Part shown: one piece after another, positions 17,467-25,645 of the stretch | How positions within the stretch are numbered: the first letter of the stretch is position 1 | Layout of the letters: each line of letters starts with the position of its first letter | DNA from: Streptomyces durmitorensis | Lineage (GTDB): Bacteria; Actinomycetota; Actinomycetes; Streptomycetales; Streptomycetaceae | Assembly (NCBI RefSeq): GCF_023498005.1 | Contig: NZ_CP097289.1 | Coordinates: 4,216,001 to 4,280,000 of the forward strand | Direction of reading: 5' to 3' | Length of the DNA: 64,000 nt | Program-made: the position numbers and the translations under genes | Notes under the pieces: model-generated | Database searches by the model: none | Told to the model about the DNA's origin: nothing | Seen by the model: the letters and a program-made list of their open reading frames with translations, nothing else

Positions 17467-17776
17467 CCGGCCCTACCTCCTGTACCTCCCGCAAAGGGGA
17501 ACAGGCGGTAAAACCCCACGCCCCCACCGAAGGTCACCGCAAGATCGAAGCTCCGCAGAGTGAAAGTCGGATGAGTGGGATGACCCCTCATGTGGACAGC
17601 GCTCCGAGACCGCCCATGGCATCCGCTCCGGCGACGAAAGCGGCGCCTTCAGCACCACCACCGGGGGAACGGCAATCCCCCGGACCTACCTGGCGGCAGC
17701 CACCCAGTGGAAGCCGGAGTGAAGGAGCGCGGGGAGTGCAGAGAGCACGGAGAGCACGGAGGACGTGGCCCCCGGC
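17467..17776. other. 310-base intergenic region with terminator-like hairpin
   Basis: It lies between the end of the tad operon and the start of the cassette 2 lipoprotein, both leftward. No convincing gene. It contains the hairpin at 17661-17683 and should hold the cassette 2 promoter; I could not identify a clear one. Confidence 0.6.
17661..17683 (-). terminator. Terminator-like hairpin after the tad operon
   Basis: CCGGGGGA-(7 nt)-TCCCCCGG is a perfect 8-bp inverted repeat about 95 bases beyond the last tad gene stop. There is no T-run in the leftward direction, which is normal for many high-GC terminators. Confidence 0.55.
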
Positions 17777-18256
17777 TCAGCCGACCTCGTTCTCCGCGAC
17801 CGCCCGCCCCCGCACCGTCACGTCCCCGCCGTAGAACATCCCGACGAACACCGGGCTGTAGGTCATCTGTACCTCGACCTCGACCTGGTTCGCGTTCGCC
17901 GTCACGCAGTGCGTCGCCGCCACGTCCGGGCCGCTCATGCCCAGTTCCCGGGCGAACGTCTGCGCCCGTGCGCCGCAGTTCTCGTAGTTGATGGGTGCGC
18001 CCTTGGCGCCCTCGTAGATGCCCTCGCGGTCGATGTCCTGTGCCGCGTAGCGCGCTGCCTGTTCCGCTATGTCGGCGGCTCGCTCCCGCTTGGAGATCGA
18101 CAGGCCGCCGTCGATGACGAAGGCCGAGAGCGAGAGGAAGACGAGCGCGAAGATGATGACGGCTCCGGCGCCCGAGCCGCGGTCGTCGAGGCGCTCGCGG
18201 CGGGATGTGGTCCAGTCACGTAGACCTGGGTGCAGACGTGGGGCGGCCCTTCTCAC
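17777..18256 (-). CDS. TadG-like pseudopilin (Flp pilus assembly)
   Basis: This 159-residue protein has a basic N-terminus, then DRG at 25-27, a hydrophobic helix (AGAVIIFALVFLSLSAFVID) and SISKRERAADIAEQAARYAA, the pattern of TadG-related Flp pilus proteins. After the putative cleavage site G27 the +5 residue is Ala, not the Glu found in the other three pilin-like proteins of the operon, so processing or assembly may differ. Two Cys lie in the exported part (NCGA, THCV). It is the last gene of the tad operon and overlaps the preceding gene by four bases. Confidence 0.82.
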   Translation of the reverse strand: MRRAAPRLHPGLRDWTTSRRERLDDRGSGAGAVIIFALVFLSLSAFVIDGGLSISKRERAADIAEQAARYAAQDIDREGIYEGAKGAPINYENCGARAQTFARELGMSGPDVAATHCVTANANQVEVEVQMTYSPVFVGMFYGGDVTVRGRAVAENEVG

Positions 18257-18711
18257 ACCGACCTCCGCAGCGGGTCGAGCGAGGAGCTGAAGCTCGCCTT
18301 CAGCGTCGTCGGGACGTCCACGCCGATCATGTCCAATCCCCTTACCTCGCAGCTCACTTCGACCGTGAAGAAGGGGTCGACCTCGGCCTCGAAGCCCGCA
18401 CTCGTCTTGTTGACGCTGACCGGTCCCGAGCAGACGTCCGCGAGGTCCGCCTCCGCGGCCGCCTTCGCCTCCGCCATCGCCGTGGCCTGGTCCTTCTGGA
18501 TCGAGCCCGCACGCGCGGCGTCCCGCGCCGCTCCGTCGATGGCCCCCCGGCCGTCGACGAGCTGGCCGAAGGCCACCAGGACCAGGATGAAGAGGATCAT
18601 CACCGGGGCGAGGATGACCACCTCGATGGTCGAGAGCCCTCGGTCATCCGTCCTGAGTTCGCGACCGAGCGCGCGGTGTCGGCGAAGAGCACGTGCCCAT
18701 ACGTTCCTCAT
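18253..18711 (-). CDS. TadE-like pseudopilin 2
   Basis: This 152-residue membrane protein has a basic leader and the class III pilin-like site DDRG25-LSTIE30, with Glu at +5, followed by a hydrophobic helix (VVILAPVMILFILVLVAFG). A long exported domain follows with two Cys (DVCS, EVSC). TadE-like proteins are minor pilins needed for Flp pilus assembly. It overlaps the gene before it by one base and the gene after it by four. Should be cut by the prepilin peptidase encoded at 5796-6521. Confidence 0.86.
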   Translation of the reverse strand: MRNVWARALRRHRALGRELRTDDRGLSTIEVVILAPVMILFILVLVAFGQLVDGRGAIDGAARDAARAGSIQKDQATAMAEAKAAAEADLADVCSGPVSVNKTSAGFEAEVDPFFTVEVSCEVRGLDMIGVDVPTTLKASFSSSLDPLRRSV

Positions 18712-19163
18712 CAGCCGCCCTCACCGTCCTCCACGAACCGCTCCACCGGCCCGGACGACTGCGCGTGCACCGTCAGGTCGAGGCCCGGGAAGACCGAGGG
18801 CACGTTCGCGGTGATCTCCACCCCGACCGTGTTCGCCTTCGGCTCCAGCGTCTTCACGTCGGGGCCGATCACCAACTGCGGTCCGAGCTGCTGGATGTAG
18901 TCGTCGACCACGTCGCGCGCGTCGCCACGCCAGCCGCCCGGGTTCTCGTCGGCCGTCGCGCGGGCCTTGCGCGCACCCGCCTGCGCCGCGGCCTGGGCGA
19001 CATGATCCGCGAAGAAGTACAGCGCGAACTGCACCGTCGCGAAGATCATGAAGAAGAGGACCGGAGTGAGCAGCACGAACTCGATCGCGGTCATGCCGGA
19101 TTCACCGCGGGTGGAGACTGCCTCCACCCTGCGGCGCACCCATCGCTTCACGCACCCGCGCAC
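18711..19163 (-). CDS. tadE: TadE-like pseudopilin 1
   Basis: This 150-residue protein has a leader ending ESG23, then MTAIE28 with Glu at +5 and a hydrophobic helix (FVLLTPVLFFMIFATVQFAL). The helix is followed by FADHVAQAAAQAGARKARA, the usual TadE helix, and an exported C-terminal domain. The start given is GTG; an in-frame GTG four codons later is also possible. It follows the Flp pilin gene by about 50 bases and overlaps the next TadE-like gene by one base. Confidence 0.87.
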   Translation of the reverse strand: MRGCVKRWVRRRVEAVSTRGESGMTAIEFVLLTPVLFFMIFATVQFALYFFADHVAQAAAQAGARKARATADENPGGWRGDARDVVDDYIQQLGPQLVIGPDVKTLEPKANTVGVEITANVPSVFPGLDLTVHAQSSGPVERFVEDGEGG

Positions 19164-19198
19164 TCGTCCCCGCCTTCGTTCCCCGATAACCGATTGAT

Positions 19199-19228
19199 CA
19201 GCAGGTGCTGCTGGTCAGCAGGTGCTGC
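19199..19228. repeat. Duplicated self-complementary 13-mer at the flp 3' end
   Basis: The near-palindrome tcagcaggtgctg occurs twice with five bases between, one copy covering the flp stop codon. Each copy can fold (CAGCA-GG-TGCTG). It may attenuate or stabilise the flp mRNA relative to the tadE genes downstream. Confidence 0.6.
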
Positions 19229-19466
19229 CGGCGTCCGCGCCCTTGATGCACTCGCCGACCTTCTTGGCACCCGAGCCGAGCGCCTCGTTGATGATCGCGG
19301 CGACCACGCCGACGATCGCCACGACGACCGCGGAGATGATGACCCACTCGACCGCGGACGCACCACGGTCGAGCTCGCCGGAGCGGGCACGCTGCACGCG
19401 GCCCTGCAGGAAGGTGATCACGAGGTCCAGACCGGGGTTGCCGGTACTGAAGTTCCGTCCGTTCAT
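19215..19466 (-). CDS. flp: Flp-type major pilin
   Basis: The ATG at 19466 is preceded by AAGGAC and starts an 83-residue prepilin; the longer open frame upstream is not coding. The leader is unusually long (35 residues) with an N-terminal amphipathic part, then ELDRG35-ASAVE40-W, giving the conserved Glu at +5 after the Gly cleavage site, and a hydrophobic helix (VIISAVVVAIVGVVAAII). The short tail ends in GADAGSTC and holds two Cys. Placed between tadC and tadE-like genes, as the likely major subunit of the pilus. Processed by the prepilin peptidase at 5796-6521. Confidence 0.88.
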   Translation of the reverse strand: MNGRNFSTGNPGLDLVITFLQGRVQRARSGELDRGASAVEWVIISAVVVAIVGVVAAIINEALGSGAKKVGECIKGADAGSTC

Positions 19467-19548
19467 GGTGAGTTGTCCTTTCAGGAGTGGGGGGAAGGGT
19501 CTCGGGCCGCCGCCGTGTCGGCCGGCCCGTCCATCGCCGTAAAGATTG

Positions 19549-20484
19549 CTAGACCTGGAACACGCGCATCGCCGCCGGGAAGATGAGGAAGACCAGGAAG
19601 CCCGCACACAGCAACAGCTGGGCGACGAGCATCGACTGGGACTTCTCGCCCGCGCTGCCCTCGATCTCGGCCATCTCGCGGTGGCGCATCGTCTCGGCGC
19701 GGGAGGCGAGCGACTCGCGCACCTTGGCGCCGTCGTCCGCCACAAGCGCCAGGGACGCCGACAGGTCCTTGAGCTCCTCGACGCCCAGCTGTTCGCCGAG
19801 GGCGCCGAGCGCCTGCCACTGACTGATGCCGGTGATGCGCGCGTCCGCGAGGGCCGCTCGGATGCGCCGCGTCGCCCATCCGTCCGAGATCTCCGCCGCC
19901 GCCATCAAGGCCTCGGGAAGACCACGCCCGCCCGCCAGGCTCATCGACACCAGGTCCAGATAGGCACCGATGACGCGGCGCAGGTCGCGCCGCTTGTTCG
20001 CCGCGTCCCGCCGCACTTCGAGATCGGGCAGGAAGAAGAAGAGAGCACCGAACATGAGGGCCAGCCAGACCGGGATGATCGGGCTGCTGCCCATGCCCAG
20101 GGTCCAGATGACGGCGAACAGGAACGGGCCGAAGAACACACCCGCGGCCGCAAGCAGCGTCTTCGTCGCCAGGAACTTCTCCCAGCTCCGGTCGAGCACC
20201 GCCAAGTCGGCCCGCAGCGAGCGCTGTTCCCAGCCCTGCTGGAGGTAGAAGTCGGCGACTCGCATGCCCACCCGGGTACGGGCCGACCCGAGCCGACCCG
20301 CATTGCCCTGGCTCTCGTCGGACGAGGCGCGATGCGATTCGTACGCCGCGCCCCGGGCCCGCATGGCGTCGATCCGCGCGACCGTGGCGACCGCGCTGCG
20401 CTTGGAGGGCATCAGCGCACGGACGAGGGCGTAGATGCCAAGGCCCATGATGGCGCCGATCACTATCGGCATCGTCAGGCTCAT
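19549..20484 (-). CDS. tadC: TadC-like pilus membrane platform protein
   Basis: This 311-residue protein belongs to the type II secretion F domain family. Membrane segments lie at the N-terminus (MPIVIGAIMGLGIYALVRAL), in the middle (about 110-155) and at the extreme C-terminus (LLLCAGFLVFLIFPAAM). The cytosolic GspF-like domain contains LDLVSMSLAGGRGLPEALM. With TadB it forms the inner-membrane platform acted on by the TadA ATPase. It overlaps tadB by four bases. Confidence 0.92.
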   Translation of the reverse strand: MSLTMPIVIGAIMGLGIYALVRALMPSKRSAVATVARIDAMRARGAAYESHRASSDESQGNAGRLGSARTRVGMRVADFYLQQGWEQRSLRADLAVLDRSWEKFLATKTLLAAAGVFFGPFLFAVIWTLGMGSSPIIPVWLALMFGALFFFLPDLEVRRDAANKRRDLRRVIGAYLDLVSMSLAGGRGLPEALMAAAEISDGWATRRIRAALADARITGISQWQALGALGEQLGVEELKDLSASLALVADDGAKVRESLASRAETMRHREMAEIEGSAGEKSQSMLVAQLLLCAGFLVFLIFPAAMRVFQV

Positions 20485-21542
20485 CGACGTACCCCCTCAG
20501 AATTCGAGAAGCCCGGCTGACCCGGCTGACCCGGCCCCGGCTGCCCCGCACCCGGCTGCGGCTGGCCGTACGGACCCGACGGACCGTTCAGCGGCGCCTG
20601 CTCACCCGCAGCAGGGGCACTCCCCGGCCCCCGCGGCCGCACGAACTGCACCCCGGGCTCGTCCCTGACCAGGAACCGGTCCGGCGTCTCCACCGTCGAC
20701 AGCTTCCGCAGCCACCAGAACCCGAGCGCGAACAGACCGCAGACGCACGCCAGGACGAGCTGGCCGACCGCCGTGCCGTACGGCGCGACGAAGTCGCGGT
20801 TGAAGATCGAGAGGCCGAGTACGAACGCGATCGACACCGCGACCACGATCTGTACCGACCGCCGCGTCGACGCCCGCTGCGCCATCACGCGCTGGCGCAT
20901 GTCGACCTCTTCGCGGGCCGACTTGGCCAGAGCGCCGAGGACCTGGCGCAGGCCGGGTCCACGCAGCTTCGCGTTCAGGATCAGGGCCGCCACGATGATG
21001 TCCGCCGACGCGTCGTCGATCTCGTCGGCGAGGACCTGAAGGGCCTCGGGCAGCGGCGTACGCGCACGCAACCGGTCCACCAGGGCGTCCAGGTGGGGGC
21101 GCAGGACGGGAGCCGCCGCCCGTGCCGAGGCGGGGATCGCCTGCTCCAGGCCGACCGCGCCCGCGATCGTGTCGCGCAGGGACTCCGTCCAGGCGGCGAG
21201 GGCCTCGACGCGGCGCATCTGCGACCGCTCCTCCGCCGCTCCGCCGAACAGCTTGTCCCAGAAGAAGACGAGGATGCCGGACGCGATGCCCGCCACCGCC
21301 CAGCGGGTGAGGAGAAGCACCACCAGGCCGACACCGATCGCGAGCGAGCCGCGCTGGCCCGCGAAGCGGATCAGCTCGCTCATCCGCTCGCTGGCCTTCT
21401 GCTTCTCGTGCTCGGGCTTCACCGGCAGACCGCGCAGCGCGATCGCGAGGACCGCGAGGCCACCGCCGACCGCGAGGCCGCAGCCCAGTGCGTACAGGAC
21501 GGGCAGCGAGAAAAGGCCGCCCATCGAGCCGAGTGAGTTCAT
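20481..21542 (-). CDS. tadB: TadB-like pilus membrane platform protein
   Basis: This 353-residue protein has N-terminal membrane segments, a type II secretion F domain (AGAVGLEQAIPASA through LRGPGLRQVLGALAKSAREEVDMRQRV) and two further membrane spans around 235-290. The C-terminus is a Pro/Gly/Gln-rich tail of some 60 residues (QPQPGAGQPGPGQPGQPG), absent from typical TadB and probably disordered. It sits seven bases after tadA and overlaps tadC (ATGA). Partner of TadC in the Flp assembly platform. Confidence 0.92.
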   Translation of the reverse strand: MNSLGSMGGLFSLPVLYALGCGLAVGGGLAVLAIALRGLPVKPEHEKQKASERMSELIRFAGQRGSLAIGVGLVVLLLTRWAVAGIASGILVFFWDKLFGGAAEERSQMRRVEALAAWTESLRDTIAGAVGLEQAIPASARAAAPVLRPHLDALVDRLRARTPLPEALQVLADEIDDASADIIVAALILNAKLRGPGLRQVLGALAKSAREEVDMRQRVMAQRASTRRSVQIVVAVSIAFVLGLSIFNRDFVAPYGTAVGQLVLACVCGLFALGFWWLRKLSTVETPDRFLVRDEPGVQFVRPRGPGSAPAAGEQAPLNGPSGPYGQPQPGAGQPGPGQPGQPGFSNSEGVRR

Positions 21543-21549
21543 GTCGTGC

Positions 21550-22860
21550 TCACCCCCATTGCCCGGCGGGGCGGTAGCCGAAGACGGCCAGGTCGTCCAT
21601 GCAGGCGATCGGCGCGTGCGCGACGACCTGCCCGTTGGCGGCCTCCGCGAAGACCTCGCTGGACAGGACGCGGCCGTCGACGCCGTTGACCTCGCGGACC
21701 GAGGTCACCATGCGCTGGAGCTTGCCGCCGGTCTGGTAGTTGTTGCGCCGCTGGATGAAGACGACGAAGTTGACGGCTCCGGCCACGAGCATCTGGCTCG
21801 CCTCGATGGGCAGCCGCTCGGTGGCCTGGAGGGCGTACGTCGAGATGCGGTTGAAGACCTCACTCGAGCTGTTGGCGTGGATCGTGGAGAGCGAGCCGTC
21901 GTTGCCCTGCGACATCGCGTTCAGCATCGTCACGATCTCGTCGCCGAGCACCTCACCGACGATGACCCGCGAGGGGTTCATGCGCAGCGAACGGCGCACG
22001 AGCTCCGCCATCGAAATCTGGCCCTGGCCCTCGGAGTTGGGCAGGCGCTCCTCGAAGGCGACGACGTTCGGGTGCAGATCGGCGTACTGGTCGAGGCCGA
22101 GCTCCAGGGCTCGCTCGACGGTCACCAGGCGCTCGTGCGGCGGGATCTCGTTGGCGAGCGCGCGAAGGAGCGTGGTCTTTCCGGCGTTCGTCGCGCCCGC
22201 GATCATGATGTTCTTGCGGGCCCGCACCGCGCACGCCATGAAGTGCGCCACCTCGGGTGTCACCGTGCCGTTGCCCACCAGGTCCGACATGAAGACCTTG
22301 CCCATGCGGGCACGTCGGATGGAGAGCGCGGGGCGCCGCGTGACGTCCATGACGGCCGACAGACGCGAGCCGTCGGGCAGCCGGAGGTCGAGCTGCGGGT
22401 TCGCGGAGTCGAAGGGGCGCGAGGAGAGACCGGAGTACGCGCCGAGGATCTGGATGAGCTCGATGAGCTCCTCGTCGGTCTCGGCGACCGGGTCGCCCTT
22501 GGTCTCGCGCCCGTCGGCGTATCCGACGAAGACCTGGTCGTACCCGTTGATGTCGATGTTCTCGACCTCGGGGTCGTCGAGCAGCGGCTGGAGCCGTCCG
22601 ACGCCGAAGAGCGCCGCGTGCACGGCGGCCGCGTACTTCTCCTCGGTGTCGGCGTCCAGCGGGGTGCGCCCGGCGTTGATCTCTATCCGGGCGTACTCCT
22701 CCAGGATCTGGGCGATGACGGCACGGGCGTACTGCCGCTCGTCCTCGCCCGACATGGGGGTGACGCCCGAGACCTGGTCCAGGCGGCGCTGCTCGGCGAT
22801 GCGGTCACCGGCGTCCTGCCGGAACCGCTTCACGAGCTGGTGATCGACGGGAACGCTCAT
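21550..22860 (-). CDS. tadA: TadA/CpaF-type pilus assembly ATPase
   Basis: This 436-residue secretion ATPase powers Flp pilus assembly on the cytosolic face. The N-terminal domain contains DPEVENIDINGYDQVFV. The core has Walker A GATNAGKTT at 222-230, an Asp-box-like VTVERALELGL, and the conserved RSLRMNPSRVIVGEVLGDE segment followed by SQGNDGSLSTIHANS, which carries the His box. Normal family length. It overlaps the TadZ-like gene by four bases and is seven bases before tadB. Confidence 0.96.
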   Translation of the reverse strand: MSVPVDHQLVKRFRQDAGDRIAEQRRLDQVSGVTPMSGEDERQYARAVIAQILEEYARIEINAGRTPLDADTEEKYAAAVHAALFGVGRLQPLLDDPEVENIDINGYDQVFVGYADGRETKGDPVAETDEELIELIQILGAYSGLSSRPFDSANPQLDLRLPDGSRLSAVMDVTRRPALSIRRARMGKVFMSDLVGNGTVTPEVAHFMACAVRARKNIMIAGATNAGKTTLLRALANEIPPHERLVTVERALELGLDQYADLHPNVVAFEERLPNSEGQGQISMAELVRRSLRMNPSRVIVGEVLGDEIVTMLNAMSQGNDGSLSTIHANSSSEVFNRISTYALQATERLPIEASQMLVAGAVNFVVFIQRRNNYQTGGKLQRMVTSVREVNGVDGRVLSSEVFAEAANGQVVAHAPIACMDDLAVFGYRPAGQWG

Positions 22861-23711
22861 CGGCCCGCCCCGTGCGTGCCCTGCATGCCCTGCGCGCCCG
22901 CGGCCGGGTTGGCCCAGGCGGCGCCGTACTGCTGGTACAGGTCGACGGTCACCTTGCGGGCCGAGCGGATCAGCATCGACTTGTCGAGACGGCCGCGCTT
23001 GCGGCCCGCCAACTGCTCGGCACCCGCCGGGTCCTCGGCGAGCGTGCCGACGACGCGGGCGCCGGTCTGCGCGGCCATCAGCATGTCGTTGACCTGGTGG
23101 ACGAGCTTGGCGGACGTCGAGGGGTCGGCGATCAGGAGTACGCCGATGAGCGGGGTCGCCAGCGAGGCGGCCCCCCGCGATCCGCCGTGCAGCTTGGCGG
23201 CGAGGGCGGCGGCACGGTCGCGCACGCGCGCGATGGCCTCGGGCTCGGTCCGCGAGACCAGCAGCACGAGGGCCGCCTGCGGGAAGAGCTCGACGGCGGG
23301 AGTGTCCCCACTGATACGACCACAGTCGGCAATGACATCTGCGGGCGCGTGCGGGGAGTCGGCGAGCTGCGAGAAGGCACGGCCGAGGGTCGGCCAGAGC
23401 CCCGCGAGCCCGGCGGCCTGCTCGGCCACACCGAGCCCGACGAGCACCTCAAGTCCCCCGCTCAACGGCTGGGTGTGGTCCCAGAGTTGGTCGGGCACGA
23501 GGCCGCGGCGTGCGGTGGCCGCGATGCTGAGCATCCCGGTGTTGGGGTTGAGCGGTCCGCCGTGCGCGGCGGCACTGCGGTAGACCAGGTCGCCGCCCGC
23601 GGGGTCGGTCTCCGCGACCAGCACGCGCCGCGGCCAGACGGCTGCGAGCGCGACGGCCGCGGTGGTGACTCCGGGAGACCCCTTGTCGGCAGCGAGAGCA
23701 ATGAGCGCCAT
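22857..23711 (-). CDS. tadZ: TadZ/CpaE-like MinD-family protein with degenerate Walker A
   Basis: This 284-residue ParA/MinD-like protein normally marks the cell site where the Tad apparatus is built. The deviant Walker A region is ADKGSPGVTT (K10 to T17): the signature Lys before T is Val15, while Lys10 is kept, as in atypical TadZ/CpaE proteins. ETDPAGGDL and ADCGRISGD follow as switch-like strands. It overlaps tadA by four bases and follows the SAF-domain gene. I infer weak or no ATP hydrolysis. Confidence 0.85.
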   Translation of the reverse strand: MALIALAADKGSPGVTTAAVALAAVWPRRVLVAETDPAGGDLVYRSAAAHGGPLNPNTGMLSIAATARRGLVPDQLWDHTQPLSGGLEVLVGLGVAEQAAGLAGLWPTLGRAFSQLADSPHAPADVIADCGRISGDTPAVELFPQAALVLLVSRTEPEAIARVRDRAAALAAKLHGGSRGAASLATPLIGVLLIADPSTSAKLVHQVNDMLMAAQTGARVVGTLAEDPAGAEQLAGRKRGRLDKSMLIRSARKVTVDLYQQYGAAWANPAAGAQGMQGTHGAGR

Positions 23712-23728
23712 GTCTCTTCTACTCGCCT

Positions 23729-24460
23729 CTAGTTGCCGTTGGGAGACACTTGGACGAGAGCGACCGCGCCGGCGGAAGCGGCCCTGGTGACGGCGGCGGC
23801 GTCGGCGGTGTCGACCAGGAGCGTGACGCCGAGGGCGCCGGTGCTCACGGTGGCGTCGCTCTTGTCCGCGACGGTGCGGACCTGGGCGGCCGAGACGATG
23901 GGCGAGTCACTCGCGCCCGTTCCGGCGGAGCCGCCCGTCTCCTTGTCGGAGCCGGAGGAGGCGGAGTCGCCGACCTGGTAGACGTCCACGCTGTCGCCGG
24001 ACTTCAGGCCGGACGCGGGGTACTGCCCCTCCTTGAGGGAGACGCCGACGGCCGACTTGCCCGCGGGCAGTCCGCTCTTGCTGGAGAACATCTCGCCGAC
24101 GGCCACGGCGCCCTTGGGAATGGTGTTGGTGGCCTTGAGCTTCCTCAGCCCGTCGACCTGAGACCACTTCACGTAGTTGATGCTCGCGTCGTCGGCGACC
24201 ATGACGGAGGTGATGTTGCTGTCGCTCACGGACTCCCCCGCCGGGATCTCCGCCGTCACCTTCACGACCTCTACACGCTCTCCCGCGCGCAGCACGAGGA
24301 CGGTGGCACCGAGGGCGCCGACGAGGATGAGCAGAACGGCCAGGGCCGCGAGTGCCGGTTTGCGCTCGCGAGGCGGCGCGGGAAGGCGCTCACCGACCGC
24401 TGGCTGAACCGGCGCGGCGGAACGGTTGTTGCCCGCCCCCGTACGCTCTTGGATCTTCAC
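23729..24460 (-). CDS. SAF-domain CpaB/RcpC-like pilus protein
   Basis: This 243-residue protein starts at GTG. It has a cytosolic proline-rich N-terminus, one membrane span (about 35-60, LAALAVLLILVGALGATVLVL) and an SAF domain (about 65-130, VTAEIPAGESVSDSNI...IPKGAVAVGEMF). A Ser/Gly/Thr linker and a second exported region ending LVQVSPNGN follow. CpaB/RcpC proteins are exported parts of Tad systems; without an outer membrane here it may bind cell wall instead. First gene of the tad operon, about 68 bases after the predicted transcription start. Confidence 0.87.
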   Translation of the reverse strand: MKIQERTGAGNNRSAAPVQPAVGERLPAPPRERKPALAALAVLLILVGALGATVLVLRAGERVEVVKVTAEIPAGESVSDSNITSVMVADDASINYVKWSQVDGLRKLKATNTIPKGAVAVGEMFSSKSGLPAGKSAVGVSLKEGQYPASGLKSGDSVDVYQVGDSASSGSDKETGGSAGTGASDSPIVSAAQVRTVADKSDATVSTGALGVTLLVDTADAAAVTRAASAGAVALVQVSPNGN

Positions 24461-24800
24461 GCAACTGCTCCCCGCACGCCCAAGAAGATTCGGTCATTTT
24501 CAGACACTCGCGACTCTCTTCGCCCGCCTCGGGCGGGCTATTCAGCCCCAGGCACAGTGTCAAGTCATCGCACCGTATCAGCAGCACATAAGCCCCTCAA
24601 GGCGCGTTAAGACTGCTGCGGCCCGCACCCCTCATCGTTATCCACACGCAATCCGTACTCCATGGTTCCCACCCATTCCGGGATGCGGAGGAGGAGATGA
24701 GGATGTGCGTACGCGAATATCCACCCTTTGCGCAACGGGCGCCGCAGGGGGCGGTGATGAGGAACACCAACCCGGCGGTGACCGATGAGCAGCTGATCGT
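24461..24800. other. Intergenic region carrying the tad operon promoter
   Basis: About 340 bases, partly AT-rich. It holds a good vegetative-type promoter for the leftward tad operon (24535-24563), a GC palindrome overlapping its start point, and at the right side a doubtful 39-codon rightward frame (24697-24816). Nothing else coding is evident. Confidence 0.65.
24522..24563 (-). promoter_or_regulatory. HrdB-type promoter of the tad operon with overlapping palindrome
   Basis: Reading leftward, TTGACA (24563-24558), a 17-base spacer and TAGCCC (24540-24535) form a good -35/-10 pair for the main sigma factor. The palindrome GCCCGCC-TCG-GGCGGGC (24522-24538) covers the -10 and start region, where a repressor or an mRNA hairpin could act. 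The start codon of the SAF-domain gene lies about 68 bases downstream. Confidence 0.65.
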
Positions 24801-24816
24801 TCAGCCGCACGGATGA
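24697..24816 (+). CDS. Possible 39-residue small ORF
   Basis: A GGAGGAG tract runs directly into ATG; a second in-frame ATG two codons later has better spacing. The frame gives MRMCVREYPPFAQR... ending LIVQPHG. Codons such as GAA, TAT, CCA and TTT are unusual for this genome, and its last 16 bases overlap the 3' end of the leftward SUKH-like gene. Either a small peptide gene or chance. Confidence 0.25.
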   Translation: MRMCVREYPPFAQRAPQGAVMRNTNPAVTDEQLIVQPHG

Positions 24817-25493
24817 CGCCGGGAGGGGCGGGGGTGGTTCCCGGTTGGGCGGAGTTCGGCCAACAGCTCACGCTCGACGCGGGTCTCGACGTGAGCAAGG
24901 AACCCCTGCAGGCTCGCGGCCAGAGCCTCGGCTCCCTCGGCCGCTGCGGCCCCGCAGTGATAGACGCTGCCCTCGACCCGCCCCGGCGGAAGGCGGTACA
25001 CGGTCGCCCCATCCGTACGACTGAGCGCGAAGAGCGCCCCGCCGCCGTCGGATCCGAAGACGACGACGGGGTCCTCGACGACGGGGTCCGCGACAGCAGA
25101 GCCCTCAACAGCGCCGACGATCCGCGTGGGCAAGTCCCCACGAAGCCCGGCCACGGTCTGTGGAAGGGAGTGCACAAATAGCCCGACTCCGACGTCCGGC
25201 AGGCTGAGTTGGCTCACATGGCGATAGAGGAGCAGGAGATCGCCGGGCAGAGCGGCGGGCAGAGCGGCGGGCAGAGCGGCGGCGACATCGAACCATTCCG
25301 CTCCACCGAACCCTTCGGCAGATTCAATCGAGTTGGAGTCGGGCGGATATCCGAACCGGGCCTCGAAGTCGGCGAGGTGGGCGGCAAGGGATGCCCGCAC
25401 ACGGGAAATCCAGGCGTCGATCCACGCCCCGGTCAGGGGTGGTGTCGGTTCCAAGCGTTTCGGCGCATCGGCCCGCCCTGCCTCTCTCGACAT
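24801..25493 (-). CDS. SMI1/KNR4 (SUKH)-like protein, immunity-type
   Basis: The frame opens further upstream, but the ATG at 25493 has GGAGGG just before it and the extra 79 upstream codons are a Lys/Ala/Ser-rich low-complexity shadow, so I use this start (230 residues). The core looks SUKH-like: LAAHLADFEARFGYPPDS, ALPGDLLLLYRHVSQL, VVVFGSDGGGALFALS and VYRLPPGRV. SUKH proteins often serve as immunity proteins against polymorphic toxins. An Ala/Leu/Pro repeat (AALPAALPAALPG) precedes the core. It is divergent from the protease gene; a matching toxin is not adjacent, the nearest being the RHS gene about 2.5 kb away. Confidence 0.75.
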   Translation of the reverse strand: MSREAGRADAPKRLEPTPPLTGAWIDAWISRVRASLAAHLADFEARFGYPPDSNSIESAEGFGGAEWFDVAAALPAALPAALPGDLLLLYRHVSQLSLPDVGVGLFVHSLPQTVAGLRGDLPTRIVGAVEGSAVADPVVEDPVVVFGSDGGGALFALSRTDGATVYRLPPGRVEGSVYHCGAAAAEGAEALAASLQGFLAHVETRVERELLAELRPTGNHPRPSRRHPCG

Positions 25494-25645
25494 CCCGCAG
25501 CCCTCCAATGAACCCGCACCCACCCTCCCCCGTCTCACAGTCCGGCACGCCACGCCACGCCCCGCAGCAGCGACAACGCGTGGGTCGGCGGCGTACCGCA
25601 CAACAGAATCCTGCTTGTTCGACACGGAAGAGAAATTCAACCCCC

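Noticed and set aside
24607..24810. 67-codon leftward frame near the tad promoter
   Set aside because: No ribosome site, no family resemblance, overlaps the 3' end of the SUKH-like gene.
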